This document shows, one piece after another, positions 20,353 to 28,867 of a stretch of DNA of 64,000 bases. The stretch is from Gammaproteobacteria bacterium. GTDB taxonomy: Bacteria > Pseudomonadota > Gammaproteobacteria > Xanthomonadales > Wenzhouxiangellaceae. The DNA lies in NCBI GenBank assembly GCA_021772975.1, contig JAJFKY010000016.1, forward strand, positions 124,001 through 188,000, given 5' to 3'. Positions within the stretch are counted from its first letter, which is position 1; the number at the start of each line of letters is the position of its first letter. Made by a program: the position numbers and the translations under genes. Under the pieces are notes generated by a model, which ran no database searches, was not told the DNA's origin, and saw only the letters and a program-made list of their open reading frames with translations.

Positions 20353-20961
20353 ATGTTTACTGGTCTGATCAGACACACTGGCCGGGTGGCGGCACTGCAG
20401 CAGCACGGCGACGATGCCCGCTTGATTGTTGAGTATCAGGGTGATCCGCTGACGGCCGAGGTGGGTGACAGCATTGCCGTCAATGGTGCCTGTCTGACCG
20501 CCTTGCAGCCCGACCGGCGAGGTTTTCAGGCTGATCTGTCCGCCGAGACGCTGGCCTGCACCACGCTGGGTCAATTGCAGCCTGGTGATCAACTGAATCT
20601 GGAGCCTTCCATGCGGCTTGGAGACAGTCTCGACGGGCATCTGGTCAGCGGCCACGTGGACGCGCTTGGCAGTGTCCGCGCAGTCATCCCGCAGGGCGAC
20701 AGTACGCTGGTGTGGTTTGACGTACCGGAGCGGTTATTGCCGCTGATCGCCGCCAAAGGCAGTATCGCCGTGGACGGCATCAGCCTGACCGTCAATGAAA
20801 CCGATGCGACGGGCTTCCGGGTGCAACTGATAGCGCATACCCGGCAGGTCACCACGTTGCATGAATTGAGCATCAACAGCCCGGTTAACCTGGAAGTTGA
20901 TCTTATCGCCCGCTATGTCGCCCGTCTGGCGCGGTTCGGGCCCTCAGCAATGCTAAAATAG
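20353..20961 (+). CDS. ribE: Riboflavin synthase alpha subunit
   Basis: MFTGLIRHTGRVAAL...GDSIAVNGACLTAL...GHVDALGSV. Confidence 0.95.
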   Translation: MFTGLIRHTGRVAALQQHGDDARLIVEYQGDPLTAEVGDSIAVNGACLTALQPDRRGFQADLSAETLACTTLGQLQPGDQLNLEPSMRLGDSLDGHLVSGHVDALGSVRAVIPQGDSTLVWFDVPERLLPLIAAKGSIAVDGISLTVNETDATGFRVQLIAHTRQVTTLHELSINSPVNLEVDLIARYVARLARFGPSAMLK

Positions 20962-20965
20962 ACTT

Positions 20966-22132
20966 ATGAATACAGTATCAAAATTGTCACTGGCAACGTC
21001 CGATGAATCCCCCGGTGAAACCCGGCTGAACAGCGTCAGCGAAATTCTGGAGGATATCCGCCAGGGCAAGATGGTGGTCATCATGGATGACGAGGATCGT
21101 GAGAACGAAGGGGATCTGATCATGGCCGCCAGCATGGTGCGTCCGGAAGACATCAATTTTATGGCGCGTTACGGGCGTGGCCTGATCTGCCTGCCGTTGA
21201 CGCGCGAGCGTTGCCGACAACTGAATCTGGGCCTGATGGTGAATGACAATGCCGGTCGCTATGCCACCAACTTTACGGTCTCCATTGAAGCCGCCGAAGG
21301 CGTCACCACCGGAATTTCCGCCTATGATCGGGCGCATACCATCCGTTCCGCGGTCAAGGCCAATGCCTCGTCGCAGGATGTCGTGCAGCCGGGGCATATT
21401 TTTCCCTTGATGGCCAGGCCGGGCGGGGTATTGACCCGCGCCGGGCATACCGAAGCGGCGGTGGATATGGCCATGCTGGCTGGTTTGGAGCCGGCCGCGG
21501 TGCTGGTGGAAATCCTGAATGAGGATGGTTCCATGGCGCGCCGGCCGCAGTTGGAAGCCTTCGCGCGCGAGCATCAGTTGAAGCTTGGCACCATTGCGGA
21601 TCTGATCAGTTACCGGCTGGCCACCGAGCACAGTATTGAAATGGTCCATCAGCGTAAAGTCGAGACCCGGCATGGTGAGTTTGAACTGGTTGTCTATCAG
21701 GACAAAATTCACCATTGCCTGCACTGGGCGCTGCTGCAGGGCAAGCCTGATCCCGAGCAACCGTTTCTGGTGCGGGTGCATGTTCAGAACCTGCTCAGCG
21801 ATGTGCTGGCGCTGGATGATCCCGGTTACGGTCTGCCGCTGGCAGTGGCGATGGAAACGGTCCAGCGGCATGGTTCCGGACTGGTGCTGGTGCTCGGTCA
21901 GCAGCAATCGGATGCGCAGCGGCTGGGCCTGCTGGAGCAGCGTCCCAGTCCGGTCAGCAGCGATGGCGATAATGCCAATGCCAGCGAATTGCGCACCTAC
22001 GGCATCGGCGCACAGATTATCGCGGATTTGAAAATCCGCAAAATGCGGGTGCTCAGCGCGCCCAAACGTTTTCACGGTCTGGCGGGTTTCGGCCTGGAAG
22101 TGACCGGCTATTGCGAACCCGACGATATCTGA
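20966..22132 (+). CDS. ribBX: 3,4-dihydroxy-2-butanone 4-phosphate synthase with degenerate C-terminal RibA-like domain (RibBX type)
   Basis: RibB motifs VVIMDDEDRENEGDLIMAA...HIFPLMARPGGVLTRAGHTEAAVDMA; C-terminal half lacks the zinc-binding cysteines of GTP cyclohydrolase II. Confidence 0.88.
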   Translation: MNTVSKLSLATSDESPGETRLNSVSEILEDIRQGKMVVIMDDEDRENEGDLIMAASMVRPEDINFMARYGRGLICLPLTRERCRQLNLGLMVNDNAGRYATNFTVSIEAAEGVTTGISAYDRAHTIRSAVKANASSQDVVQPGHIFPLMARPGGVLTRAGHTEAAVDMAMLAGLEPAAVLVEILNEDGSMARRPQLEAFAREHQLKLGTIADLISYRLATEHSIEMVHQRKVETRHGEFELVVYQDKIHHCLHWALLQGKPDPEQPFLVRVHVQNLLSDVLALDDPGYGLPLAVAMETVQRHGSGLVLVLGQQQSDAQRLGLLEQRPSPVSSDGDNANASELRTYGIGAQIIADLKIRKMRVLSAPKRFHGLAGFGLEVTGYCEPDDI

Positions 22133-22133
22133 T

Positions 22134-22628
22134 ATGCAAGCATACAATCCCGATATAAGCCAGGTCAGCGGTCGTTTTGCGCTGGTCGCGGCGCGCTTTA
22201 ATGAACCGGTGGTCAGTCAACTGATCAGCGGCGCGGAACAGGCCCTGCTGTCGCATGGTATAGCGGCCGAGCATATTGATTGTTTCCGCGTTCCCGGTGC
22301 ATTTGAATTACCGCTGGCCGCGCAGCAGATTGCCCGGCAGGGCGGTTATCAGGCAGTGCTTGCTTTGGGCGCCGTCATCAGGGGCGGCACACCGCATTTT
22401 GAATACATCAGTTCGGCCTGCGCGCACGGTTTGAGCCAGGCCGCACTAAGCACCGGGGTGCCGATCATATTTGGCGTCCTGACTACCGATACGGCTGAAC
22501 AGGCTTATCAGCGCGCTGATCCGGCGCGCGGCAACAAAGGTTTTGAAGTTGGCATGGCCGCGCTGGAGATGGCCGCCTTAAGCGATCAATTGGAGCAGGC
22601 CAAAATACAGCAGGCCTGGCAATCCTGA
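22134..22628 (+). CDS. ribH: 6,7-dimethyl-8-ribityllumazine synthase
   Basis: RFALVAARFNEPVVSQLISGA...VPGAFELPLAAQQ...ALGAVIRGGTPHFEYISS. Confidence 0.95.
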   Translation: MQAYNPDISQVSGRFALVAARFNEPVVSQLISGAEQALLSHGIAAEHIDCFRVPGAFELPLAAQQIARQGGYQAVLALGAVIRGGTPHFEYISSACAHGLSQAALSTGVPIIFGVLTTDTAEQAYQRADPARGNKGFEVGMAALEMAALSDQLEQAKIQQAWQS

Positions 22629-23092
22629 TGGCGCGCGCTTCCAGTCCGCACCGGCCCCAGCACGTTGCCCGGCAACGCGCCGTGCAGGCCCTGTATCAAT
22701 TGCACATCAATCCGGATTCGGCCAACCAGGTGGTGGCGCAGTTTTTGGAAACCCAGGACTTTTCCAGCGTGGATGAAGCGCATTTCTGCCGACTGGTATT
22801 ACAGGGCGCGCAACATCAGGCGGAGATCGCCGAGCAGCTCAAGCCACACCTGAATATCAGCTGGGACAAGCTCGATCCGATGGAGCAAAGCGTGCTGCAG
22901 ATCGCCTGGGTGGAATTAACCCAGCATCAGGAAATTCCTTACAAAGTGGTCCTCAATGAAGCGGTTGAGCTGGCCAAGCGTTTCGGTGCGGAGCAGGCGC
23001 ATACCTTTGTCAACGCGGTGCTGGATCCATTCGCGCGCGAAAGCAGGAAATTCGAGCAACTGGCGGCACAGCAGGCGTCTGGAGCCGGTTGA
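22628..23092 (+). CDS. nusB: Transcription antitermination factor NusB
   Basis: ARQRAVQALYQLHI...LDPMEQSVLQIAWVEL...VVLNEAVELAKRFGAEQAHTFVNAVLD. Confidence 0.95.
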   Translation: MARASSPHRPQHVARQRAVQALYQLHINPDSANQVVAQFLETQDFSSVDEAHFCRLVLQGAQHQAEIAEQLKPHLNISWDKLDPMEQSVLQIAWVELTQHQEIPYKVVLNEAVELAKRFGAEQAHTFVNAVLDPFARESRKFEQLAAQQASGAG

Positions 23093-23117
23093 TCATCAGC
23101 CGGGCAGATCAACAGTC

Positions 23118-24074
23118 ATGGTGGATGAATTTGGCCTGATCCAGCGGTTATGCCGGCCGCTGGCCAATTCATCCGCGCCGGTCGATCTGGGGCCTGGCGA
23201 TGATGCCGCGCTGGTCAGCGTACCGCCTGGCCAGCAACTGGTGATAACCACCGATAGCCTGAATGCCGGGGTGCATTTCTTTGCCGATGGCGATCCATCC
23301 GCGATCGGTCACAAATCACTGGCGGTCAGCCTGAGTGATCTGGCCGCGATGGGAGCGACGCCGCGCTGGATCACGCTGAATCTGAGCCTGCCGAAGTCAG
23401 CGGATTTTATACCCGCGGCCTGGATAGATGATTTCGCCGTTGGTCTGGCTGGCCTGGCGGATCAATATGCGGTCGCTTTAGTGGGTGGTGATCTGACCAG
23501 CGGACCATTGGCGGTGACCGTCACCGCGCTGGGTCTGCTGCCGGCCGATAGCGCGGTACGCCGCGATACCGCCCGGCCAGGTGATCTGATTGCGGTCAGT
23601 GGCACGCTGGGAGATGCCGCCGCGGCGCTGCAGCTCAGCCAGACAGGCCAGGCGGTGCCACCGGCACTGCTGGCGCGTCTGTTGAGACCGCAGCCAAGGG
23701 TGGCGCTGGGTCAGGCCCTGCGCGCTATCGCCACCAGCATGATCGATATCTCGGATGGTTTACTGGCTGATCTGGGACATATTCTGCGGGCTTCGAATTG
23801 CGGCGCCAATATTGCGGCCGGCAGCTTGCCGCTCAGCACAACGTTGCGGGAGCAGCCGGAATTTGACTGGCGGTGGCCGTTAGCGGGCGGAGATGATTAT
23901 GAGCTGTGTTTTACCCTTGCTCCGGCGCAGCGCTCCAGGCTGGAGCTGTTGGCGGAAAAACTGGATATCCGGTTGAGTATTATCGGGGAAATTGTGCCGG
24001 GCAGTGGCATCCGCTGCAGCGCCCCGGATGGTGATGTCATGCCGCTGGAAAGCACCGGCTGGAAGCATTTCTGA
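23118..24074 (+). CDS. thiL: Thiamine-monophosphate kinase
   Basis: EFGLIQRLCRPL...LGPGDDAALVSV...TTDSLNAGVHFF...GHKSLAVSLSDLAAMGA. Confidence 0.95.
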   Translation: MVDEFGLIQRLCRPLANSSAPVDLGPGDDAALVSVPPGQQLVITTDSLNAGVHFFADGDPSAIGHKSLAVSLSDLAAMGATPRWITLNLSLPKSADFIPAAWIDDFAVGLAGLADQYAVALVGGDLTSGPLAVTVTALGLLPADSAVRRDTARPGDLIAVSGTLGDAAAALQLSQTGQAVPPALLARLLRPQPRVALGQALRAIATSMIDISDGLLADLGHILRASNCGANIAAGSLPLSTTLREQPEFDWRWPLAGGDDYELCFTLAPAQRSRLELLAEKLDIRLSIIGEIVPGSGIRCSAPDGDVMPLESTGWKHF

Positions 24075-24583
24075 TGACCTCAAGACAACAGCTGCGGAAG
24101 GTTGCGCTGGGCAGTCCGGCGGGCTTTATCGCCACCGGTTTCGGCTCTGGCCTGAGCCGGTATGCGCCCGGTACCGTGGGCAGCCTGGCAGCGCTGCTGC
24201 TGGCGGCTGTCTATCTGCGCTATCTGCCGGCCTCGCCGCTGTGGCTGGCACTGCTGCTGGTTGCGGCATTATTGCTGGGGGTGTGGTGTTGCGGGATCGC
24301 GGGCCGCCATCTGGGTGTGCACGATCATTCCGCACTGGTCTGGGATGAGTTCGTGGGCCAGTGGCTGGTGTTGCTGGCGGTACCGGTATCCTGGCAGGGC
24401 TGGCTGGCGGCATTCGTGCTGTTCCGGGTGTTTGATATTCTCAAACCGTGGCCGGTGCGGACCGCTGACCGTCTGGTCAAAGGTGGCTGGGGCGTGATGC
24501 TGGACGATATTCTGGCGGCGGTTTACGCGCTGCTGCTGCTGCTGGCGGTGGACCATCTGTGGCCATCATTGCTGGCCACGTAA
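24074..24583 (+). CDS. pgpA: Phosphatidylglycerophosphatase A
   Basis: ATGFGSGLSRYAPGTVGSLAAL...DHSALVWDEFVGQW...FRVFDILKPWPV. Confidence 0.94.
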   Translation: MTSRQQLRKVALGSPAGFIATGFGSGLSRYAPGTVGSLAALLLAAVYLRYLPASPLWLALLLVAALLLGVWCCGIAGRHLGVHDHSALVWDEFVGQWLVLLAVPVSWQGWLAAFVLFRVFDILKPWPVRTADRLVKGGWGVMLDDILAAVYALLLLLAVDHLWPSLLAT

Positions 24584-25099
24584 ATTACCGGTCAGAAGTT
24601 CGTCAGCGGTAATGATCCGGCGCGCGATCAGCCACTCGCGGGCATCGTCGGCATCCTGCTCGAACCAGGCCTGCGCCGAGCCCAGGCGAAAGCTGTAGCC
24701 CCAGGCATCCATATCTGAAAATAACCGCAATCGGCCGTAACCGCTGATGCGGTCGGCCATAATGGCCTGCAGATAACAGACTGCATTTTCCTCGTCATAA
24801 TCGCCTCCGGCGTTGGTATCCAGCCCGGCCCGGCGCTCGACGTCCATACAGATAAAATGTCCCGCCTCATGCAGGGCGGAATGCAGTGGCGTATCGGCAC
24901 GTACATATAACCGCTGACCCAGCAGACCGGCTTCGCTGTCTCCCCAGAAACTGCCGGGGATGCCGTCAGTACCGGCAACCTCACAAAGCTGTAACCGGTA
25001 AGCCGACAAAAGTGCGCGTAAAGCGGCGCTGAACTGATGCCAGCTGGCGGGTTCAGGCGCCGGCGTGGTCCGTGACTTCATGGACATACGGTCAGGCAA
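24566..25099 (-). CDS. Hypothetical protein with HEAGH motif
   Basis: TPLHSALHEAGHFICMD; ORF overlaps the pgpA 3' end tail to tail. Confidence 0.7.
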   Translation of the reverse strand: MPDRMSMKSRTTPAPEPASWHQFSAALRALLSAYRLQLCEVAGTDGIPGSFWGDSEAGLLGQRLYVRADTPLHSALHEAGHFICMDVERRAGLDTNAGGDYDEENAVCYLQAIMADRISGYGRLRLFSDMDAWGYSFRLGSAQAWFEQDADDAREWLIARRIITADELLTGNLRGQQ

Positions 25100-25117
25100 C
25101 GGTTAACGTTAAAATAC

Positions 25118-26293
25118 ATGCTTAAGAGTTTGTCTGAAGAAACGGTTGTGAACAAGTTACGCATCTACTTTGCCTCTGATCTGCTGAAGTACTCCGGTCT
25201 GGTGATCTGGCTGACTTCGGTGCTGGGCTTGTTGCTGGTGCCGTTTCTGATAGATGAACCCATGGCACGCTTCAGTTATCTGGGCTGGTGGGCAGCGGAA
25301 TTGCTGTTTGGCGCACTGTATCTGCAGATGACCTGGCACTGGCCAAGCGCCCCGCAGGCCCGCTGGTGGGTGTATCTTGGCTGCATGACGCTGGCGGCGC
25401 TGGCCTGTTCCTGGTTTACCATGGGCGGCGTGGGCGGTATTTTGCTGATGGTGGTGGCCAGCCTGTTGCCATGGTTCACCCAGCCGCGTCTGGGTATCAG
25501 CTGGATGGCCATCCAAAGCGCGGCGGTCACGCTATTGGTGCTGCGTAATCCCGAGGTCAAGCCGCTGGCGGCGATTGTGCTGGGCGCGACCTTTATGGGG
25601 CTGGGCTTTTTCGCCTATATTGCCTCGATGGCGACTCAGCAGCTATCAGCCGCGCGCGATGAACTGCGCCGGGTGAATTCTGAACTGCGCGCCACGCAAA
25701 GCCTGCTAACGGAAAATACCCGCATCGCCGAGCGGGTCCGCATCGCCCGCGAACTGCACGATCTGGTCGGACATCATCTGACCGCGCTGACCCTGAATCT
25801 GGAAGTCGCGACCCATCTGATCGAAGGCAAAGCGCTGGAGCATGTGCATCAGGCCCGCTCGGTGGCCCGGTTGCTGCTATCGGATGTACGTGAAGTGGTC
25901 AGCGAAATGCGCAGCAATGATGCCGTCAATCTGGCGGAAGCGCTGCAGAAACTGGTGGAAGGCGTGCCGCAGCCGAAAATACATCTGGCTATTCCGGACG
26001 GCTTCAGTGTCACCGATCCGCAGCGCGCCCAGGTGCTGTTGCGTTGTGCCCAGGAAGTGATCACCAACACCGTGCGGCACGCCAGTGCCCGCAACTTATG
26101 GCTGACGCTGGAAGTGCGTGATAATGAATTGCATCTGACCGCCAAAGATGATGGCCAGGGCATGGTGAAGGCCCGCATCGGCAATGGTCTGAGCGGTATG
26201 CGTGAGCGGCTGCGGCAACTGGGTGGCGGTCTCGATCTGGATACAGCCACAGGGCGCGGCTTTATGCTGCATGCGCATCTGCCAACGGAGTAA
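25118..26293 (+). CDS. Sensor histidine kinase (NarL/DesK type, HisKA_3)
   Basis: RIARELHDLVGHHLTALTLNLE; C-terminal HATPase DDGQGMVKARIGNGLSGMRERLRQLGG; N-terminal TM segments. Confidence 0.92.
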   Translation: MLKSLSEETVVNKLRIYFASDLLKYSGLVIWLTSVLGLLLVPFLIDEPMARFSYLGWWAAELLFGALYLQMTWHWPSAPQARWWVYLGCMTLAALACSWFTMGGVGGILLMVVASLLPWFTQPRLGISWMAIQSAAVTLLVLRNPEVKPLAAIVLGATFMGLGFFAYIASMATQQLSAARDELRRVNSELRATQSLLTENTRIAERVRIARELHDLVGHHLTALTLNLEVATHLIEGKALEHVHQARSVARLLLSDVREVVSEMRSNDAVNLAEALQKLVEGVPQPKIHLAIPDGFSVTDPQRAQVLLRCAQEVITNTVRHASARNLWLTLEVRDNELHLTAKDDGQGMVKARIGNGLSGMRERLRQLGGGLDLDTATGRGFMLHAHLPTE

Positions 26294-26297
26294 AGCA

Positions 26298-26987
26298 ATG
26301 AACAATTCAACCGAAGATACAGCGCTGGAGGGCACTGCCGCCAAAGCCATCCGGGTGATGCTGGTCGATGATCAGAATCTGGTGCGCCAGGGCGTGCGCA
26401 GCCTGCTGGAGCTGGCCGATGCTATCGAAGTGACTGCCGAGGCCCGCGATGGCCAGGAAGCGCTGGACATGCTCGAAGAGGTGCGGCCGGACGTGATCCT
26501 GCTGGATATGCGCATGCCGGTCATGTCAGGTCTGGATTTCCTGCGGCATCTCAGTCAAACCGAGTATTTCCCCCCCACCATTATCCTGACCACTTTTGAC
26601 GATGATGAACTGGTGCTGGGAGGCCTGAAAGCCGGCGCCAAGGGTTATTTACTCAAAGATGTCTCGCTGGAAGAACTGGTGGATGGCATTCAGACCGTCG
26701 CCAATGGCGGCTCCATCGTCAAACCAGCTGTGACTGAACGACTGATGAAAGGCCTGAAAGGCATGGAAACCGGTTTCTCCAGCCTGGAACAACCCGATCC
26801 ATTAACCACCCGCGAAACCGAAATCCTGCGCTTAATGGCCAGCGGCTTTTCCAATAAAGAGATTGCCAATTCTCTGGATGTGGCCGAAGGCACGGTGAAA
26901 AATCATGTCTCGAATATCTTGTCGAAAATGGGGGTAAGGGACCGCACGCGCGCCGTGCTGAAAGCCTTTGAAATGGGCATGATCTAA
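26298..26987 (+). CDS. Response regulator, NarL/LuxR family
   Basis: IRVMLVDDQNLVRQGVRSLLE...VILLDMRMPVMSGLDFL; HTH LTTRETEILRLMASGFSNKEIANSLDVAEGTVKNHVSNILSKMGVRDRTRAV. Confidence 0.94.
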   Translation: MNNSTEDTALEGTAAKAIRVMLVDDQNLVRQGVRSLLELADAIEVTAEARDGQEALDMLEEVRPDVILLDMRMPVMSGLDFLRHLSQTEYFPPTIILTTFDDDELVLGGLKAGAKGYLLKDVSLEELVDGIQTVANGGSIVKPAVTERLMKGLKGMETGFSSLEQPDPLTTRETEILRLMASGFSNKEIANSLDVAEGTVKNHVSNILSKMGVRDRTRAVLKAFEMGMI

Positions 26988-26997
26988 CCTGCCAGCC

Positions 26998-27021
26998 GTA
27001 GGAGCGGACCCGGCCGCGACC
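26998..27021. repeat. REP-like GTAGGAGCGGACCCGGCCGCGACC element
   Basis: Reverse complement occurs at 27517-27540 and 28495-28518. Confidence 0.75.
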
Positions 27022-27177
27022 CGCCCATATTAAAAAGCACCCACAAATTACATCGATAGGCGCAGGTTATTCAATACAACCTGATATCACCCCTGACCAT
27101 GACCGCCTCGTCATTGCCATGCAGTCAATTCGTTGCCTGGCCAATAAATAGCGCACAACATCAGCGACTTAATTATG

Positions 27178-27598
27178 ACTATGCATATCCGCTGGTCAGG
27201 CAACTCGTTCATTTGGCAATCTGGGTATGAAGAAAACCCTGTGGTAGGAGCCCGCTTGCGGGCGACCGAAGGAAGTGTCCAGGGTCGCCCGCAAGCGGGC
27301 TCCTACCATTCAGTCCTGAGTCATTGGGCAGGGTCTAAAGCCTGCATGATCCTTGATCAAACTCCAGACAATCCCGAAAAAGAAATGACGAAAAAGGATA
27401 TGGGACAGGCATGATTTAAAAAGTAATCTTAGGCGTCACACCAGATATGGCGAGAGAAATGCCGTGAGAGTATTTGTTAGCAGGTGCTTTGGTTCCATCG
27501 AAGAAAATGAAGGTCAGGTCGCGGCCGGGTCCGCTCCTACAGTAGTGATTTCCAGTCTTCTCTCTGGTGCCAAATGCGCAATATCGTGATTTCATTGC
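27178..27598. repeat. Long repeat copy A of the REP/TA array
   Basis: Near-identical to 28152-28574 over about 400 bp; shares its left part with 28611-28816. Confidence 0.85.
27242..27308. repeat. REP-like palindrome, copy 1
   Basis: TGGTAGGAGCCCGCTTGCGGGCGACC ... GGTCGCCCGCAAGCGGGCTCCTACCA, 26-bp arms and 15-nt loop. Confidence 0.9.
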
Positions 27599-27827
27599 CC
27601 AGCAATAAATAGCGCACAACATAGCCACTGGTGAATAAATCCCGGATAGCGTCAGGGTCGGGTGCCGGGCGCACTTTTCGGCCCAGACGGGGACTGATTG
27701 TCAGACTTTGAATGGCATCTAACAGCTCACTGGCGATGCGGCTGGCTGCGGTTGGGTTATGTTCAGCGATAAATTGATGCAGGCGGTACAGATCGTTAAC
27801 AGCCTGCTCGGTATAGCTGAGCCGCAT
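27537..27827 (-). CDS. RelE/ParE family toxin
   Basis: MRLSYTEQAVNDLYRLHQFIAEHNPTAASRIASELLDAIQSLTISPRLGRKV...VRYLLLGNEITILRIWHQREDW. Confidence 0.9.
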   Translation of the reverse strand: MRLSYTEQAVNDLYRLHQFIAEHNPTAASRIASELLDAIQSLTISPRLGRKVRPAPDPDAIRDLFTSGYVVRYLLLGNEITILRIWHQREDWKSLL

Positions 27828-27833
27828 GTGTGG

Positions 27834-28118
27834 CTAATCGGCTTTTGGCGGCTTAATCACCGGAGCCGCAGTTTCCTGATCAGTTCCCCAGGATTGCAGC
27901 CATTGCTTTACCGGCTCGCCGGAAACAGTGCGACCGGCACGCACGGATTCCAGTGCCGGCAGGGTTTCCAGCCAGCGTTGTTGCTCAAGCTTGTGTTGCG
28001 CGATATAGCTGGCGACGGCTTCATTAATCAGCCAGTTTTTACTGCGGTCAGTTTGCCTGGCCAGATCATCCAGAGATTGCTTGAGCTCATCTTTTAGGCG
28101 GATGCTGGTGATGGGCAT
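27834..28118 (-). CDS. Ribbon-helix-helix (CopG-like) antitoxin
   Basis: MPITSIRLKDELKQSLDDLARQTDRSKNWLINEAVASYIAQHK, immediately upstream of the ParE toxin. Confidence 0.88.
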   Translation of the reverse strand: MPITSIRLKDELKQSLDDLARQTDRSKNWLINEAVASYIAQHKLEQQRWLETLPALESVRAGRTVSGEPVKQWLQSWGTDQETAAPVIKPPKAD

Positions 28119-28133
28119 GTTTGAGCCTCTTAG

Positions 28134-28155
28134 AATACAACGTATTACATTGTAA
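28134..28155 (-). promoter_or_regulatory. Candidate antitoxin autoregulatory operator
   Basis: Two overlapping small palindromes AATAC-aac-GTATT and TTACA-t-TGTAA just upstream of the RHH antitoxin start. Confidence 0.5.
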
Positions 28156-28574
28156 CATATCTGCTGGTCAGGCAGCTTGTTCATTGGCAATATGGGTGCG
28201 GAGAAAACCCTGTGGTAGGAGCCCGCGTGCGGGCGACCGAAGGAAGTGTCCAGGGTCGCCCGCAAGCGGGCTCCTACCATTTAGTTCTGAGTCATTAGGG
28301 TCTAAAGCCTGCATGATCCTTGATCAAACCCCAGGCAATCCCGAAAAAGAAATGACGAAAAAGGATATGAAAAGGATATGGGACAGGCATGATTTAAAAA
28401 GTAATCTTAGGCGTCACACCAGATATGGCGAGAGAAATGCCGTGAGAGTATTTGTCAGCAGGTGCTTTGGTTCTGTCGAAGAAAATGAAGGTCAGGTCGC
28501 GGCCGGGTCCGCTCCTACAGTAGTGATTTCCAGTCTTCTCTCTGGTGCCAAATGCGCAATATCGTGATTTCATT
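28152..28574. repeat. Long repeat copy B of the REP/TA array
   Basis: Near-identical to 27178-27598, with a small internal duplication (AAAAGGATATG repeated). Confidence 0.85.
28213..28279. repeat. REP-like palindrome, copy 2
   Basis: Same 26-bp arms as copy 1 with one substitution in the left arm; same loop. Confidence 0.9.
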
Positions 28575-28606
28575 GCCTGGCCAATAAATAGCGCACGACA
28601 TCAGCG
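28519..28606 (-). pseudogene. ParE toxin 3' fragment
   Basis: Contains GNEITILRIWHQREDWKSLL coding sequence identical to the intact toxin, with a 1-nt insertion (TTGGCCAGGC vs TTGCTGGGC) and no 5' part. Confidence 0.75.
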
Positions 28607-28678
28607 ATTGCACTGTTACTATGTCTGCCGGGCCAGGCAGGTTGCTCATTTGGCAATCTGGGTATGAAGAAAACCCTG

Positions 28679-28744
28679 TGGTAGGAGCCCGCTTGCGGGC
28701 GACCCTGCAACCTCGTTTGGTCGCCCGCAAGCGGGCTCCTACCA
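28679..28744. repeat. REP-like palindrome, copy 3
   Basis: Same arms, entirely different loop (CTGCAACCTCGTTT). Confidence 0.9.
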
Positions 28745-28787
28745 TTCAGTCCTGAGCCGTCGAACAGGGTCTAAAGCCTGCATGATC

Positions 28788-28816
28788 CTTGATCAAACCC
28801 CAGACAACCCCGAAAT
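28788..28816 (+). promoter_or_regulatory. Candidate sigma-32 type promoter of clpB
   Basis: CTTGATC - 13 nt - CCCCGAAAT, resembling CTTGAAA-N13-17-CCCCATnT. Confidence 0.5.
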
Positions 28817-28867
28817 ACTCTCTATCAGCCGCCAAGCGCGGCATACAGATTATGGCGAGGTAACACC

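Larger units (their letters stand above)
28611..28816. repeat. Repeat copy C (partial), upstream of clpB
   Basis: Shares TTTGGCAATCTGGGTATGAAGAAAACCCTGTGGTAGGAGC and GGTCTAAAGCCTGCATGATCCTTGATCAAACCCCAGACAA with copies A and B. Confidence 0.8.

Noticed and set aside
20987-22147. 386 aa minus-strand ORF
   Set aside because: Shadow ORF fully antisense to ribBX; low-complexity His/Gln-rich composition and no recognisable motif
27175-27414. 79 aa ORF across repeat copy A (and 28121..28567 across copy B)
   Set aside because: Reads through the REP palindrome and repeat spacer; no conserved motif, likely spurious
27242-28744. Possible CRISPR array because of three regularly structured palindromic repeats
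   Set aside because: Only three copies, separated by about 0.4-1 kb of related sequence, with no short unique spacers and no cas genes; fits REP-like elements
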